A stretch of 64,000 bases of DNA from Phlebopus portentosus. Taxonomy: Eukaryota > Basidiomycota > Agaricomycetes > Boletales > Boletinellaceae. The notes beneath the pieces are model-generated. The model saw only the letters and a list, made by a program, of their open reading frames with translations. It was not told where the DNA came from and ran no database searches. This document shows, in pieces, positions 20,561 through 32,357 of the stretch. How positions within the stretch are numbered: position 1 is the first letter of the stretch; each line of letters starts with the position of its first letter. Position numbers and translations under genes: made by a program. Location of the stretch: contig JAYXKI010000004.1 in NCBI GenBank assembly GCA_037892935.1, positions 2,294,001 to 2,358,000 of the forward strand. Reading direction: 5' to 3'.

Positions 20561-21195
20561 CACGTACAGAACTTTCTGCTGATACGTCATCTCGGGCAGC
20601 GATTCACTGGCAACCAATTCATGCATTTGGAGAAGACCTCTTAGAGGATGCTGGCTCCTTTATGATTCGGAGAACACAGATCACCGAGAGTTCGAACTTT
20701 GGACGGCGCAGCCGTATCGTGTAGAAATGATTTCCAGACCGGCTGAACTGTGAAGGTCAAAGACAAAGGGAAAGAGAACTTCCAGGAGATGCCAGATGCA
20801 AAGCAATATAAAAACAATTTACGGCGCTCAGTTACCACGAACTCATCCGAAGGAGGCAACGATCTGATTTACGGACAATGTGGCATTGATGTGGCCCTTT
20901 GCGGCACCTAGATCAACTGCTATGCGCTGTGCTGTAAACGAGACGCAGAAATGATTGCAACTATAGGCTACATCAAATAGCGTAACTCGCGAATGAAGAA
21001 TGGCCACCTCATCTGCGACCTGAGACAGAGGACTAAAGTCCTGTAACCCGAACAGGTTCCCATGCCCATGAATATCCATGATAAGAGCGAAATCTGATTC
21101 GACTGGCAATAGTCCCGAGTGCTTCGCGCCTCCGAATCGGCGGTATGAACTTTCTGTTTAGTCCTTGCGAATGGAGATGGATAAACCGAACTGAC
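20561..21195. other. Intergenic, possibly decayed terpene synthase remainder
   Basis: On the minus strand this follows the sesquiterpene synthase N-terminal exon at 21196-21344. Later exons of that family could not be recognised here with confidence; a VYPSPF-like block at about 21180 is the only weak continuation. Confidence 0.3.
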
Positions 21196-21344
21196 CGAGA
21201 TCGCATTTTTCAAACGCATACTGAGACTGGGCCGAGAAAGCATCTGACTCCGCCTTGACAGCCTCGTAGTGCTGGTTGATTGTGCGAGGTCGAGGCCAGC
21301 ACGTCAAGGTATCAGGAAGATGAAGCAGCTTATTCCCGCTGGAC
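21196..21344 (-). pseudogene. Sesquiterpene synthase N-terminal exon (isolated fragment 1)
   Basis: From ATG 21344 the translation matches the first exon of basidiomycete trichodiene-synthase-like sesquiterpene cyclases: LHLPDTLTCWPRPRTIN, then HYEAVKAESDAF and QYAFEKCDLG, ending at a GTCAGT donor. The aspartate-rich motif and the rest of the enzyme are not found downstream on this strand. It is therefore a fragment. The matching later exons occur on the opposite strand from about 24115, without this first exon. Confidence 0.65.
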
Positions 21345-22639
21345 ATAGTCAGCAACTTCGCTGAGGCAAGCGTCTCTGACGATGATATCTCAGCATTAAA
21401 TACGAGAGCGAAGCCCGAGAGGGGTCTGTCTGATTTCTTTACTGTTTATCCGCTCCCATCGCATGCTTTTCCTTAAATTTGTTTAACGGACACCACAGGT
21501 ATGTTCCAGATCTATCAGATGCAGGCCATAAATCACTCGAAGCGTAATACGAATATATAGTAGAAAGAATCAAACTGACGAAATAGTAATTCCTTGTTAT
21601 TTGGATGAAGGAATGTGCTATGGCTACAAGTGATCAAGGCGGGCCTCCGTAAGAGCTCATGCACCTCGAAAGCATAGCGTATGCTCGCGCTTCTCCATTC
21701 CGCTTTTTGACATATTGTCATCGACTGTCGGTAGTAGCTGGCGATGATCAACACAGTGACGCACGGCCTGAATTGAATGCCTCGACGGACTTGACAGGGA
21801 GGTATTGGAGGCTTTAGGTGACTCCACAGCTCGCTGCTTTCAGAAGCACAGTTTTGTAGTCCGGCTATCACGAACCCCATTGATCTGCAAATGCCAATGT
21901 GAAATGGCCATGATAACGGAAGATCCGTTTCTATTCTACATTTCAAGAAAACAAGTCAACTTGTCTTTCTTGTGGAGAACGGGTACCTAATCACAACATA
22001 AGTAGGAGTGGGCCGCTCAAGCTCGCTCATAGGTAACAAGTAGATACGTAATCTCCCTGTCGAGAACACAACACCGGGTTTCACTTTCCCCGAGTCCGAG
22101 TACGCCATCCCTAAATACCGCTTCCTGCCATATCAAATCTTAGCGGATAAGAACGACAGTTTTCAGAAAGCCGGAAATTCTCATACCGAACACGAACAGA
22201 GAATGGGGCACTGGCGACAAGTCGGTGATTTGGAGCTCTCATTCCGTTGATGGCCTGAGATTCCTTTTCTTATATCAACAAGAACCGGCATAATAAACAT
22301 GCAAAGCGGGAATGGGAGCTCAGCTCACTTTTGCGTGCGTCTCCGATCTGGAAGCTACCACCATATATATTGGTTATAACGAACGTTATGATTCGTACTG
22401 TCTCCTTATACAGCGATCAAGGTGCTACGCGTTGGTGCCGGTAGAGTGCTGAATTCGGAAAGTGGTTTCGAGTGGGTACACATAGTACTAATAGTTGTAG
22501 AACCGATTCGAGAATTAGCAGTTGAAGAAAAACGTGTCAGACAGAATTCATTGGTGGCCGTTAAGCCTTGTTACTATACAGTATACGAATACACTTCTCG
22601 TTCTCTTCACCTCCGCCAAGATACCATCCACTTGACCAC
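21345..22639. other. Intergenic, no feature supported
   Basis: About 1.3 kb without a recognisable gene. Short open frames on both strands have no supporting signals. Confidence 0.4.
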
Positions 22640-23785
22640 TTACTTTGAGACGGTCTTCGAGTCAGATTTGCGTTTCGCTTCCCCAGCGAAGTCTAGCAGC
22701 GTGCGCACGTCGCCTGCTTCACGACCATTTCGAGTAAGTTCACCCTCAAGGAGGGCATAGAGTGCAGCAAGACCTCGATATATTTCTCCTGGTGTTTTCC
22801 CTCCTTCTTTTCCCTTTTCAACCCCGTTCTCCTTCGCGGAGCCACCCACATGAGAAGTTGACGACGGACTCGAAACAAGACCGGAGTCAACGAAATCGGC
22901 GATTTCTTCCATTTCTCCTACCCAGCGGTACGCTTTAGAGATCATCGGAGGAATACCCGCTCCGGCGCGTTTGAGAAGCATGGGTTGGCTTAGGGAGAGT
23001 TCGGTAAGGAGTGCAGACGCGGTCCGGGGCGAAGCAGCATGCGCGGCTGAAAATACACATCAGAACAAAAAATTCTTGACTTAAGCAAAAGGACGCCGTA
23101 CAGAGAATCATAGTAGAGAGTAAGCCTGTGACGCCCTTTGCAATTCCCTGAGCAATTTTCAAAAAAAAAACAACATAAATTGGCGTCATTACCGGGAAGG
23201 AAACGGAAGATAACTAACCGCGTAGGACATCTTAAGAGCGCTCGCGTCACCTATGCCTCCGCTTTCATCACCACTCTCACCACGCAATGCTCGTACTTTC
23301 AATCCGAGCTCATTGAAACGCTCAAACGCGTCAAGATGCTTCTCGTCGACAGCGTCTGCACTAGCGTAGATCGTGGGATCGTAGCCCTCACTCGGAGGTC
23401 CGCCGATAATGCATGCATCCAGGAACGAAACACCAGCTCCGGCGAACAATGATGAAATATTTCGCACGGTTGCTGGAGAGACGGCATTGCAATCAACGAA
23501 AACCCGCGTTGCGATCTCGCCAGTCGTTTGAGAGCGCGCTTGAAGGAACGATCTGGCAAAGCTATGGGCATCAATGGGTGGGAGCACGCTCAGGACCCAT
23601 TCAGCACGAGCAGGGAGATCAGCTAAAGGGATGTCCAGCAGTCCGGCCTTGTGAGCACGGTCAATCGTTGCTTGGGACCTTCCTGCGAGGACTGTGTACA
23701 CCGTGCAACGACCGACGGACACGAGCCGAGCGCCTAGGGCTGCGCCCATTTCTCCTGCGGCGACGACAGCTATCGTTGGCGGCAT
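22640..23785 (-). CDS. 6-phosphogluconate dehydrogenase-like NAD(P)-binding oxidoreductase
   Basis: Three exons (23785-23219, 23147-23102, 23046-22640) splice in consistent phases (0 and 1) to 339 residues. The N-terminal half is a Rossmann domain beginning PPTIAVVAAGEMGAALG, with further blocks typical of the 6PGDH/3-hydroxyisobutyrate dehydrogenase superfamily (VLSVLPP, FVDCNAVSP, DACIIGGPP). The C-terminal part, after GVTGLLSTM, resembles the DUF1932 dehydrogenase C-terminal domain. This superfamily reduces or oxidises beta-hydroxy acids with NAD(P); the substrate here cannot be read from sequence. The second exon is only 46 nt. A Lys/Gly-rich insert near residue 290 is unusual and probably a surface loop. 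Confidence 0.8.
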
Positions 23786-24047
23786 TGTTGAAAGGCAAAC
23801 GGTTGCGAAAGATAAGGACGCATTCTGAGCTGTGAGGTGAGGGTGGATGGATCGTGTGAAGTTGTGTCCAACTCGCGTCAGATTCGCGACAACTGTTTTG
23901 AACTTGACACGTGCAATCCGCTCTTTTCTTGTCGACAACCCTTTCGATATCGGATCTATCAGTTCTGGTATCAGCGAGCAGTATCATTTGCCATTGCGAA
24001 AAATGCGATACAGGCTGCTACAGGCTGCTATGCATCATCCTAACTGA

Positions 24048-25203
24048 TGGAGCTATTAGGGCGCGCTTCGTAAGTAAACCCTCATCTCATTTGAACTAAG
24101 GTTCCCCCTTTTCATTTTCAGCTCAGCCACGCCATGTACCCTAGATTATGAGTACTGAAGCATATATACTCAGTCATACTGATCGACCAAGAGTACCTTC
24201 GCACTGGATGCGAATGGCTGAATCTGGTTTTTATCATTGACGAGTACACTGATGTGGAACCTGGACATGTCATTCGCGAGATGGTTAATGTTGTCATAGA
24301 CTCCGTGAACAACCCGCACAAGCCACGTCCTGCAGACGAAATCATCCTTGGTGAGATAACGCGACAGTAACTTGCCAAGATATCGTTCTAGTGATAACAG
24401 CATAATCCTGACAGAGCTCGCCAGATTTTGGGAATTGGCAACTAAGACTGCAAATACATCGTCCCAGCGCCACGTGATTGAAAGTTTCACCGCATACCTC
24501 GAATCTGTTGTCGAACAGGCAAGAGTTCGCGATACCATACCAGCATATGTCTGTCTGTTGCTGAATATCTCAAGAACCGTCGTGAAAACGTTGGCACGCG
24601 ACCATCATTCGTTCCGTTGGAGCTTGATATGGACCTCCGGGATGAAGTTTTCTACCATCCCACGACGATAGAGCTCACTCAGTATATCACCGACATGATC
24701 ATCATCGACGATGTGAGTTGAGTTCCAAATAATGTTGTGGGTCATTGCCGATTAGTTATGTCAGGATCTCGTGTCTTACAATAAAGAGTGACGACCACTA
24801 CAACATTCTCACTGTAATAATAAACGAGCTCAATGTCGACTTAGAGGGCGCTATACAGTGGGCAGCGGACTATCATAGCGAAGTGCAGACGAAGTTCCTG
24901 AATGGACTGAATCAGCTGCCTAGTTGGGGTCCCAATGTTGATCGTCAGCTTAAGCGGTGTATTCATGGACTCGCGAATTGGGTACGAGGTAACATGTGCT
25001 GGAGTTTTGAGGGCAGAAGATACTTCGGCAACAAGGGACCCGAGTATCAGAAGACGCGACTCGTACCGCTTTTTCCGAAAACCACACCGTATAGAGAAGA
25101 CGCGTATCATCGCCGCGAGAACGTTGTCGTTCCGTTTGTTGAAGCTACAAGGCTAATATCGAATAGGTGCTTGAAAGAGGCACAGGAATCAATCTCTCTA
25201 TAG
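24048..25203 (+). pseudogene. Sesquiterpene synthase, 5'-incomplete and frameshifted (copy 2)
   Basis: The enzyme class cyclises farnesyl diphosphate. Visible parts in order: an SHAMYP block after a good intron (GTAAGT at 24070, TTTTCAG at 24120); LRTGCEWLNLVFIIDEYTD with the Asp-rich metal site DEYTD; NNPHKPRP; an intron of 58 nt; FWELATKTANTSSQR; EYLKNRRENVGTRPSF; the second metal site as DDLVSYNKE, with Asp in place of the usual Asn; DDHYNILTVIINELNVDLEGA; LPSWGPNVDRQL; and the conserved RY pair in RRYFG. Damage: a one-base shift near 24535 between RVRD and ICLSVAEYL, and a shift with a few residues lost near 24790 after SYNKE (TGA). The first exon with the LPDTL motif is absent. Confidence 0.8.
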
Positions 25204-25310
25204 TCGTGATAATATGCTTGTACGTACGACATTCAAAGACGCATGATATTCTTCTTTTGCGTCGCTGCACGACAGTACGTCGACCTAGTAGTTTTACTCG
25301 TGAGGGGGTC

Positions 25311-26040
25311 TCAATCCTTTCGTAAGATTTTGGGAACGGGATATAAAGACTGCGAGTCTAACCTCTCAACGCGGCGTGGTTGAAAGTTTGACCAAGTCTC
25401 CCGAAGCTCTCGCAGAGCAAACCAAGGACCAAGGCGGGTATGCCTACCGCACTGTAGCTTCCTAAACCGCTGGAAACATTAATATTGCCACTCGGCCCCC
25501 ACGGGGCTCGGCTTAAATCTCACCGACGAAGGGTACATATTACCGTCCAGTTATGATGGAATTGTCCGGGTACATTACGGACTTGACAAATATACTATAT
25601 ATGTCCTGTTTTTCACATAGAGCTACTGCTGACTCTATTCGTCATTACGGAACGTGTCGTCGTGTAATAAGGAGCCAGCCGTCGGGACGACCGCCACACC
25701 GTCCTCATCGTGGCCGTGAGTGACTTTGATGTCGATCTTGAAGACGCCGAACGGACCATTGGCTATAACGGTGAGGTCCGGAAGAAGTTCCTGGGACGGA
25801 CTGAAGCGAGCGAGTGCCTAACTGGGTTTTCACATGGATGACCAGGTTCAGGGTAAGCTCCATGGACTCGCAAGCCGGCCTCGCGACAAAGCCTATTGGC
25901 GCCTTGAAGCTGCCAGCCCAGATAAGGGCAAGAGTATCAAACAGATGTGCCTCTCCTTCTGAAGGCTGTACTATTCAGAGAAGACGCTGTCGTTCCGCTC
26001 ATTGGAGCACGGAAGGCTAAGGTGTAAGAGAAACTTGTAT
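25311..26040 (+). pseudogene. Sesquiterpene synthase, heavily decayed tandem copy (copy 3)
   Basis: Directly downstream of copy 2 the same order of blocks recurs in degraded form: RFWERDIKTASLTSQRGVV near 25320, a YYRP...ELSGYITDL-like block near 25540, VDLEDAERTIGY and EVRKKFLG near 25735-25800, LHGLAS near 25860, and a terminal REDAVVPLIGARKAK near 25978-26025 that corresponds to the end of copy 2. Frames change between blocks and stops interrupt, so it is a relic. The order and spacing match copy 2, which indicates an old tandem duplication. Confidence 0.65.
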
Positions 26041-26084
26041 GTTTGCTGCAGTCGTAATAAAGACGCCGAAATGTGATGTTATAT

Positions 26085-26730
26085 AGCGGAACCATGACGC
26101 AAAATATGACGTCAGTTTCATGTCTCTGTAGAAGAGACGGCTCTAGTGGGCTGACTCATCGCTGACAGTTCGGACAGGATGTGCCGGCGATACGGAGGAT
26201 AGATTGGCCGGAAGGTTGACGGATTGACAGGGTGAAGATTCTTTGTCTATCAGAAAGGATCAATGAGCGAACAGACGCGTAAGGGGGAAAAAAATGAGAG
26301 AGCGGCAGTCACAGAGTTCCAATCAATGCATCTGGATCCTTTTTTCTCTTCCTTGCCATAGAAAGAGTACCATGCGAGTTGTATACATGTGATAATCTGC
26401 AATTACTCGTTCACAGCGAAACCCAATTAGTACCGCGCCGTGTGATGTTCAAAATCCAACGCTTCATTGCCAGATGTCACGCGTATCCGGGTCCCTTTTG
26501 TACAGCAGAGTGAAAATGACGTCAGCTCGCCGGTTTCGCGTCGTCACTGTTAGGCGATCGTCAAATGATCAGCTCTGAAGAGCTAACTCGTTCTTGACAA
26601 TTCTGACAGGATACGTCGATGCCCACGGAGAAGAGCTCGGCCGAGATATTGACAGAATGACAGGACAAGATTCTTTGTCTCGGACATCTAAGGACAGACA
26701 TTATGAAGTTGTCCACCGTTCGGTTCGTCA
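26085..26730 (+). repeat. Degenerate direct duplication of about 0.25 kb
   Basis: The segments near 26085-26260 and 26505-26690 share an ordered series of short matches: AATGACGTCAG (with small gaps), GACAGGAT, a GGCCG-containing block, TTGACAG.ATGACAGG and AAGATTCTTTGTCT. The second copy has an 84-codon open frame (26594-26848) of unknown nature. The origin is not recognised. Confidence 0.35.
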
Positions 26731-27446
26731 GATCAAGTTACAACGGAATCTAATCCGCATCGCACCGATCCCATATCTCATGCTGCCCGAGACCCGACTC
26801 TCCATTGCCGATCGATCATTTCCTAATAGTGGACAGCACATAACATAGACGCGGTCGACTCTGAGGCGTGAGCTAAAGCTTCTGGATAGACTCGGATCAG
26901 AGATGTTGATAGCCGATAAAAACTCTTTGCGGTGATTGCCGTCAAATCAAGCCGGTCATCCAAAGTTTAATATTTCCTACCTCATGTGGTATCTTTGAAT
27001 TGATCGACATCCTGTGACAACCCTCGAGTGGCGCGTCTCGACATTGACCCTGCTTGATCCCTGCCATAGCAATTATGAAACGTTTATGGTCTCCGTTCAG
27101 GTGGCACATGCCAGATGATTCCCCGATAAACAATACCTTGGTACGAACGCAAACAGAAGTCTTCAAATCCGATTCAATTGCGGGGGAGGAAAGAGGAAAA
27201 GGATGAGTTGTAATTGATCCCACGTTGCATCGGGTTTGCGTACATTTTAGTCATAGGCCTAGGGTACGAGTAATTCAATTGCCAGGGTCAACAAATGAAC
27301 ACCTCTCGCCGATGACGAGGTTCACCGGCCTTCGGTTGCAAACTCACCAACGAAATCTGCATGCAATATAATATATAACCCGGTATCGTGCACGGTGCAC
27401 AGGAATCTCCAGCATATCAATCGACTAAAGTGCACTGGAGTGAATA
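26731..27446. other. Intergenic, SDR promoter side
   Basis: No gene supported. A TATATAA-like AT run lies near 27370-27380, about 70 bases before the SDR start. Confidence 0.35.
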
Positions 27447-28662
27447 ATGGGCAAATTCGATCCAATTCGAGACGTCCGAGACCTCACGGGAAAAGTCGCA
27501 ATCGTTACTGGGGCTACGTGAGTTTACTGTTCATCTTTCAAGTACAAGGATCGTTGTGACAGTTTCAACGAATGAAGCTCAGGAATAGGTTACATGACCG
27601 CACAACAACTTTTGCGTAAGGGAGCAACGGTCTATCTCGCAGCACGGAACGAAGAGAAAGCAAAAAGTTGTATCGAGCGCTTGAAAGCCGAAGGACTTGG
27701 CCCAGGAAACGGAAAGCCAGTATTCCATAGGCTGTCTCTTGACGATCCCCGAGATGCGAAGGCCTCCGCGGAAGGATTCTTGAAAAGAGAAGAACGTCTT
27801 GATATCTTGGGTGAGAATGCCTCTTGTGCTTAACGCGGTCTTCGAATCATCTGAAGTTCGTCATGTAAAGTTAACAACGCAGCGACGTAAGGTCTTGCGA
27901 CCCTCATGCTCTTGTCAGATGAATTAAGCAGCGTACAGTTTTCTGACACCGTATAAGCTTGGGAAACTAGGCTGCGAGAACGATACAGTCGTCAAGTATG
28001 TAATAAGTAATCCGCTTCACGTTCGCGTGGAATTTCCTAATGCCTTGATATCATTTCCCAGCCAAATCTCTCCGTTCGTCTTTTCTAACGTGCTTCTGCC
28101 TCTTATGAAGAAGACGGCTCTGCATCCGAGCGCCGACGTCCGAATCGTTATCGTCGCATCCGATACGTATAAATTCATCAAGGACATTAAATTAACTAGC
28201 AAAGAGGATCTCAACGTCTCATACGAAGGCGAGCGCTTCGAGTCGATGAAGCGCTATGCACGAACGAAGCTCTTGAATATCCTCTGGCAGCGAGAGCTCT
28301 CACGACAGCTCAAACTCTCAACGGAAGATGGAGGATCAAATATCATCGTCATATCCCTGTATCCGGGCGGTGTTTATACCGAGGGTGTCCAAGAAACATT
28401 CCCTGGCATCTTTTCCGGGATCTTCAAGAAATTAGTCGCGGTGTTCATCAGATTTGCGGCGATGACTCCCACTGAAGGTGCATACAATAGCACATTCGCG
28501 GCTGCTTCTCCGAAGGTTCGTCAGGAGAAGGAGAAGTACAGTGGTGCATATCTGGTACCAGGACAAAAGATCGCTAAATTATCCGGTCCGGCATTAAATG
28601 AGCAATTGGCGAAGGACCTGTGGGAACTACAGGAGAGGATACTAGAGGATGAGGGCATTTAG
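27447..28662 (+). CDS. Short-chain dehydrogenase/reductase
   Basis: Five exons (27447-27517, 27578-27810, 27871-27886, 27939-27995, 28062-28662) give 325 residues in continuous phase. The NAD(P)-binding motif TGATSGIG is at residues 21-28 and is rebuilt across the first intron. NNAA is at 103-106 and is encoded by a 16-nt exon. Ser159 (VAS) and the YxxxK pair Tyr191/Lys195 (YARTK) form the catalytic set. Blocks such as ISPFVFSNVLLPLMKK and the PGGVYT loop are typical of the retinol dehydrogenase/WWOX-like fungal SDRs. The enzyme would reduce or oxidise a small alcohol or ketone with NAD(P)H; the substrate is unknown. It is intact as read. Confidence 0.88.
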
Positions 28663-28989
28663 AAGTCTGTAGGGCGCATGAATATGCTTAGTGTTTGGTA
28701 TCAACAATTCAGATCTTGTTTGTCCGTGTACGTGATGCACTTCAGTACCCACACCAAAGGAGGACACTCAAACCCTTCTCGATGCATAATAATTTCTGAT
28801 GCTGGTGTGTATGTACTTTCTTTTGCGACTTGTAGCATGATATGAATAATTTAGTCCGGCTGCTCTGAAGCCGCTGCCGCTTGCATTCAACTAGAAGCTA
28901 GGACGGACATCTGAAAGACGCAAGCTCGTTCCACCCGAAAATACTCACCTTTGCAATGTGAAAATGTAAGTGGTACACTGACGGAAGCG
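28663..28989. other. Intergenic, SDR 3' region
   Basis: No feature supported beyond the 3' end of the SDR transcript. Confidence 0.4.
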
Positions 28990-29580
28990 CTGGGGACTGA
29001 GATTTACTGGCATTCTTGCAACATTGTCGAAGCAATTATGAGTGTTCTTTGTCTCCTGACAATGACTGGCGCGCTGCAAAAATTTGCGTAGTCATTACTG
29101 AAAGTAAGCTCTGTGTGCACAACAGATCGAATCTGTCGTTTTCCGTTGAAAAGAGTCCACAACCGACTAATCAGACGCTGAACCTGATGCAGATGATGCT
29201 CTGTGAGATGTCGGGCTTGAAAGCAATAAATTTCTGAAGAGTGGCAACACACTCGATAGCACCCTATCCGGGACACTGTGACGCCCTGTTGACAGTTGAC
29301 CAAGATAAGACGAATACCGGATGGAAAATACAGCAACAAAGCTAGCCAGCGTCCGGGTCATGAGTACTTATAATAAGCACACTCCTGCATATTTCGGTAA
29401 GTATCCAAGAGCTACCCGGAAGAACTGTGGAAGGTAGCGGTAAGATTTCCCGGATGCGAACGCTAAAGGCAGCCTTTCTCCCGAATGTATCGGAGAAACG
29501 ATCATAAAAAGCTTGGAAAGCCGTCGAGGTCAGCAGGTAAGCCGATTCCGAAGGTATGGATGAAGATGCCGATCCCGCGA
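28990..29580 (-). pseudogene. Decayed partial duplicate of the neighbouring MFS transporter
   Basis: The block 29030-29400 is clearly similar at nucleotide level to 30540-30880 of the MFS gene, including a TLASFVAV segment and the following intron and exon. The block 29460-29575 is similar to 31880-32000, part of the first exon. The roughly 1 kb that separates these parts in the functional gene is missing, and the frame is broken. It is therefore an internally deleted pseudogene copy in the same orientation. Confidence 0.75.
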
Positions 29581-29818
29581 AACCGGAATATACTCACTCA
29601 CTATTTGTTTATCCGTGCATTTACTTATTGACGTGGACATAGTGTTACTTGAGGAGGTTGTTTTCACTTTCATTGTCAAGAATAAGCATCATACGCATCG
29701 ATTTCTAAGTCTATTTCTAGTAACAAGCCTTTTTATCAGGCAATGATCTATTACAAAAAGCCAGTTATTCATATCATTCTCCAGACTTACACACATGAAT
29801 GGACATTCATGGTCTCCC

Positions 29819-32357
29819 CTACTTCCCACTCTCAATATCTTTCATTCCTTTCTGCATATCATGACCGTTCTTCTCTACCTTCTCTCTCCCCCGGAGGCTT
29901 TCTAAAGCTCGTTTCCGCATCTCGACTTCATCAGCTCGAATGAGTTCCTTATGCTTGATCATTATGGCTGCGACAAATACACAGAGAGCCGCGAGCGACG
30001 CGTTCAACACGAATACGATGCGGAAACCGTGTGTGTACCCGGCGAGGACGAACTGAGCCGTACCAGAGCTGATTCCTGACAAGTTGCTATTGTTCGAGGA
30101 GGAAGATAAAAGAAGGGGATGAAGGATAGTCGGATCATTGATGATCGTGTTGATCGTAGACTCCGGGAGTTTAAGTGAAGTCATCATCGATCGTAGAGAG
30201 TTATTTCTGAGTTTCCGAAGTTAGCTAATATTGCACCCACGCAGTCCTGAAGATAGACAGACATTATCGTGCTACCGACAGCGAGCGACAAGGTTCCACC
30301 GAGCAGCCTCACGAACTGATGAAGTTCCCAATCGGATGTATTAGCGACCATGCCATACTACATCAGAAGTTTACTTACGTTTCGAACAGCGGTGACGACA
30401 GACATGTCTTGTCGTGACACACTGGCTTGGGCAGCAACAGTAGTTGTTTGCAAGGTCTGTTATTCAAACTGTCACGACATAAAGTTTTTGAATAGAGAAG
30501 CGATTGCTAACCTGCCCTGCTCCAATCCCTGCAACTAGCATGTACACAACAGATCGAATCTGACCTGATTGAGCATTTATCATTGAAATCAGTCCACAAC
30601 CGACGGCCCAGACGCTGAATCCGATGTAGATAATGCTCTGAAAGATGTCATGAGTTGAAAACAACCATCTCCAAATGGATGGCAACGTACGCGATACCGC
30701 CCTGTTCGGGACACAGTGACACCCTAATTAACATTTGACCTAGATAAAATGGGCATGGGATGGAAATGGAACGGGAACGCACAGCAACAAAACTCGCTAG
30801 TGTCTGGGTCACGAGTACTGGTAGCAAGAACACTCCTGCATGTATCGGCGAGTATCCCAGAGCTACCTGGAAGAATTGCGGAAGATAGAAAAGCGATGAA
30901 TTGAAAATGAACCCGCTGGAAATCGGGATGTCAATACAATTGTTCACGAAATGGGTGGGACGACACATACTTGACGAACATCGTGATGTACACGCCAGAC
31001 ACTGTAACATGCTTAAATATATACACTGCCAGGAGTGTCAGACTTGAATTGAACCAGAGCAATGACAGACCTACTCGGCACGATAGGAAGCTTCGCAGCT
31101 TTCCATTCCCAGAGGCAGAACAGTGAAACAAGGAATATTCCAGAGATGAGGGTTGCGAGAACAATTGCTGAGTGCCACGGAAACGTGATGCCCCCCTTAG
31201 GAAGGAAAACATCAATAATTCAAACAGATGTGCCAACTCACAAAATACTCACCCAGATCAACGGCAGAATAAGAAGAGTGCAACCGCTCAGTGTCAAAGC
31301 CGTGCCTACGTAGTCGATCGCCAGAAGCTTTCTACAGGCAGATGAGCTAGAAAATTCTGGCTCTTGTCAAGAGCAGTTCACCTCTTTATATCACCTTCGA
31401 CATTCTTGAGAGGGAGTATATATGTGACAATCACAATGCCGCAAAGAGATACAGGCAGAGTGATCCAAAAGCACCACTGAGGGGGACAGTATTAGTAGGT
31501 CGAAGGGGGTTATAAACATAGACATACCCTCCACGAGACCTTCTCGCTCAGTGCACCACCAATCAGAGGCCCGATACCGTAGCCCAGTGCGACGACTACG
31601 CCAATAATGCCTTGGTATTTACCTCTGTTGCAATGAGTTGCCACACAAATGAGATAATTAAGTTACCTCGTACCTGTCTCTCAGACTAACGACATCAGAC
31701 ATGACGATTTGGGCCATGGATACAATACCACCTCCGCCTGCTCCAGCTATACCTAAGAGGAAAAATCTTGAGCGCGAATTGAATGATAATGGAAAGAATA
31801 GACGGACCACGAAAAACTATGACCTCACTTATCTTCCGCGAAAAGCCGGCGGCAAGATTTCCCAGCATGAAGACCCCCATTGATAGACACAAAGCGGCCT
31901 TTCTTCCGAATATATCGGAGAAGCGACCATACAAAGGTTGGAAAGCCGTCGAGGTCAGCAAGTAAGCCGAAGGTATGAATGAGGATACCGATCCCGCGTG
32001 GAACTCGGCAGAGATACTGGGGAGTGCGGTCGCAACGAGAGTCATGTCGAGGGTCGAGACTACGACACAGACTGCCAGGCCTGCAAAAACGGACACGACC
32101 TTGCGGAAGGGCAGCAGATTCGTCTGGTCCGTCAGTCTGAGCTCAGCGCGACGTTCATGACTCTCCAGAGTCGCTGCACCATGTTCATCTTTCGTTGGCT
32201 CATGCGAGGAAGACCGCACTGATGCAGCCCTAGACAGAGAGTGCGCAGGCGTATTCATCGCCGTTGTCGTGTGACTCGGTGGCACAGTGGACTCCGAGTC
32301 CACCGTAACCGGTGCTGCATCGTTGTGTTGGACGACGGACAATTCGATTTGATTCAT
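29819..32357 (-). CDS. Major facilitator superfamily transporter, DHA2-like (14 helices)
   Basis: The start is ATG 32357 (an in-frame upstream TTG is not used). The first ~90 residues are hydrophilic and Ser/Thr-rich and precede the first helix (VVSVFAGLAVCVVVSTLD). The first helix ends STLDMTLVATALP and motif A is GRFSDIFGRK, both classic for DHA2 drug/siderophore-type exporters. Exon 1 ends at 31808 and joins FRG to IAGAGGGGIVSM; further exons include GALSEKVSW, KLLAIDYVGTALTLSG, YLPQFFQVALGYSP and a last exon ending at 29819 with a hydrophilic cytosolic tail. I traced the first three junctions exactly (31808/31752, 31674/31624) and the rest approximately. Introns are about 50 nt. It is likely a plasma-membrane proton antiporter; substrate unknown. 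A decayed duplicate lies just downstream. Confidence 0.85.

Noticed and set aside
20843..21109. Open frame downstream of the sesquiterpene synthase exon, tested as its continuation
   Set aside because: A MDIHGHG segment does not fit the Asp-rich metal site and no later family blocks follow.
26942..27223. 93-codon minus-strand frame
   Set aside because: No intron, motif or similarity; composition is not gene-like.
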